Below are positions 6,620-8,043 of a DNA stretch of 8,043 nt, piece by piece (positions within the stretch are counted from its first letter, which is position 1; each line of letters starts with the position of its first letter). This DNA is from Opitutia bacterium UBA957 (GTDB lineage Bacteria > Verrucomicrobiota > Verrucomicrobiia > Opitutales > UBA953): positions 91,252-99,294 of the forward strand of contig DBCN01000084.1 of NCBI GenBank assembly GCA_002293065.1. Reading direction: 5' to 3'. The translations under genes and the position numbers were made by a program. The notes under the pieces were generated by a model. The model made no database searches. It was not told the origin of the DNA and saw nothing but the letters and a program-made list of their open reading frames with translations.

Positions 6620-8043
6620 ATGTCCGGCCTCCCCCATAAATCGAGCCCGCGCGTTTCCGCACCGAAGCCGCGCAACCATACCGACCTCTGGATCATCGGC
6701 ATTCTTTTCCCCATCCTCGTCGTCGGTGGCTGGTTCGGCTGGCAGGTTTATCAGCGCACCGTGACGCAGTCGAAGCTGCCGCCCAAGGCGGAGCGCGGAC
6801 TCATCGACGACCTGGCCGGAATCTTCCGTCCGGAGGAAGTCGTCGAAACCAAGCCTGCAACCCCGCCCGTGGTCATCGCCCAACCGAAACCGGCCGAAGA
6901 GCCCACCAGACCTGTCGTCACGACGCCACCCAAGGTGGTCGAAGAACCCCTGCCGCCGCTCGCGCTGCAGCCTTATCCCTTCACGGGTCCCGACCTCCGG
7001 GACCCGCAACGCCTCGCCACCCTCCTCAAGGACACCAAAGCACGCACCTTCGACGGCAAATGGGAAAGCCATTCCGATCGGGTCAAGTATGGCCTCTACC
7101 CGGCGCTCATGGGGGCGTCCAAAAATGATGGCGCCCGCCGCTTCGACCGTTTCTGGGAGAGCCCTTACTTCGCCTTGGGCATGACGCAGCATGCCTTCAT
7201 CCAACGCGTCACGCCCGCCACCTTGCGCACCTTCATCGCCCAGGAAGACGCCTTGCCGTTCCTGCAGGAACTCATGGCCGACTCCGCGCTGATGGAGAAG
7301 TTCCTCGCCAACATCAAGGCGGAGGATGACGCGGGCGAAGCCATCAAGCTCTGGGCCAAGCTCGTGGCCGATGACGCGAAGGAACTCAAAGGCAAGTACG
7401 TCAACCTGCAGCTCGCCGTGGCCTTGGTCTTCGACAAGAAGTTTGGTTTCCGCCGGGCCCGCGACCCCAAGGGCGAATCCTTCACCGTCAACCCGCTCGA
7501 ACGCTACCGCTATTTCAGGGACAATGCGCAACGCCAACGCCTCGAGACCGACATCAAGCGACTCGAGCCCTATGAACTCGTCTGGGTGGTCAGCGCCGAA
7601 GCCACGACCGAAGAAATGGAATGGGCGCTCAAGGAGAACGACCTGCGCAAACTCAAACTCGCGACGGCCGACCAGCGGAACGACTGGAGCGAAGCCTACC
7701 CGATGATCAACTACCGCATGGACTTCGTGACCGGCGCCAAGCCACCAAAGGCGCCGTCCGGCAAGAAAGCCTACAAGCCGCTGGCCGAGAGCTTCACGCG
7801 CGGAACCTTGGAGGAAATCCATGAAGTCGGCGGCATCTGCATGGACCAATCCCACTTCGGGACGACCGCGGCCCGCGCCTACGGCATCCCGGCGGCGTCG
7901 GTCGGCGGCGACGGCAACCGCGGCGGCCACGCGTGGTTCGCCTACATGATGCCCACGCACCAATGGAACATGGGGAACAGCTTCCACCCTTTCAGCGAAC
8001 CGCGGAACCTTCCCGGCACCGGCCGCTACGCCGATGGCTACGC
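6620..8043 (+). CDS. Membrane-anchored transglutaminase-like (papain-fold) protein, 3' end outside window
   Basis: The frame stays open from ATG 6620 to the window edge (474 full codons). GGGGA at 6608-6612, 7 nt before the ATG, is a plausible ribosome site. The order is: a short basic N-terminus with Lys/Arg at 7, 11, 16 and 18; one membrane helix at about 23-44; a Pro/Glu/Val-rich linker at about 71-114; then a soluble region. The basic N-terminus suggests that the bulk faces the periplasm. A helical stretch at about 200-275 leads to a transglutaminase-like core: GGICMDQSHFG with candidate nucleophile C407, followed by AYGIPAASVGG and then GGHAWFAY with candidate catalytic H437. This Cys/His arrangement is that of the transglutaminase-like superfamily (PF01841 type), whose bacterial members include proteases and amidases. 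The usual third residue, an Asp after a Trp, is not obvious: W449 is followed by NMGN. Substrate and pathway cannot be told from the sequence. The GC-rich third codon positions match the neighbouring genes. Confidence 0.85.
   Translation, partial: MSGLPHKSSPRVSAPKPRNHTDLWIIGILFPILVVGGWFGWQVYQRTVTQSKLPPKAERGLIDDLAGIFRPEEVVETKPATPPVVIAQPKPAEEPTRPVVTTPPKVVEEPLPPLALQPYPFTGPDLRDPQRLATLLKDTKARTFDGKWESHSDRVKYGLYPALMGASKNDGARRFDRFWESPYFALGMTQHAFIQRVTPATLRTFIAQEDALPFLQELMADSALMEKFLANIKAEDDAGEAIKLWAKLVADDAKELKGKYVNLQLAVALVFDKKFGFRRARDPKGESFTVNPLERYRYFRDNAQRQRLETDIKRLEPYELVWVVSAEATTEEMEWALKENDLRKLKLATADQRNDWSEAYPMINYRMDFVTGAKPPKAPSGKKAYKPLAESFTRGTLEEIHEVGGICMDQSHFGTTAARAYGIPAASVGGDGNRGGHAWFAYMMPTHQWNMGNSFHPFSEPRNLPGTGRYADGY

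Overview
The window is GC-rich bacterial DNA with four genes, all on the + strand and closely packed: the 3' end of a heme O synthase gene (ctaB), a 5-formyltetrahydrofolate cyclo-ligase gene, a very long uvrA gene, and the 5' part of a gene for a membrane-anchored transglutaminase-like protein that runs off the right edge. I see no tRNA, rRNA, CRISPR array, insertion sequence or phage gene. Nothing suggests a mobile island; it reads as an ordinary chromosomal neighbourhood with one remarkable gene.

Layout: 1-333 ctaB (5' end missing); 4-nt gap; 338-919 cyclo-ligase; 45-nt gap containing a small palindrome; 965-6496 uvrA (1843 codons); 123-nt gap containing an inverted repeat; 6620-8043 transglutaminase-like gene (3' end missing). 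The first three genes could share a transcript, although heme A biosynthesis, one-carbon metabolism and nucleotide excision repair have no obvious joint role. The last gene has its own short upstream region.

The centrepiece is the UvrA. Ordinary UvrA has about 940 residues and two ABC ATPase sites, and works as a homodimer with four sites. Here one chain carries two UvrA copies in tandem, with four Walker A, four signature and four Walker B motifs. The halves are not equal. The first has the large insertion domain between its zinc knuckles, while the second has almost none. Both have lost the cysteines of one of the three usual zinc modules, at four matching places. The fourth ATPase site has Glu for the Walker B Asp. 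The protein therefore looks like a built-in asymmetric dimer.

Organism: double-length UvrA proteins are known to me from Chlamydiae, and I believe also from other members of the Planctomycetes-Verrucomicrobia-Chlamydiae group. High GC, a complete-looking heme O synthase, weak Shine-Dalgarno signals and the style of the last protein make a free-living aerobic verrucomicrobial (Opitutae-like) bacterium my best guess. This is inference, not proof.
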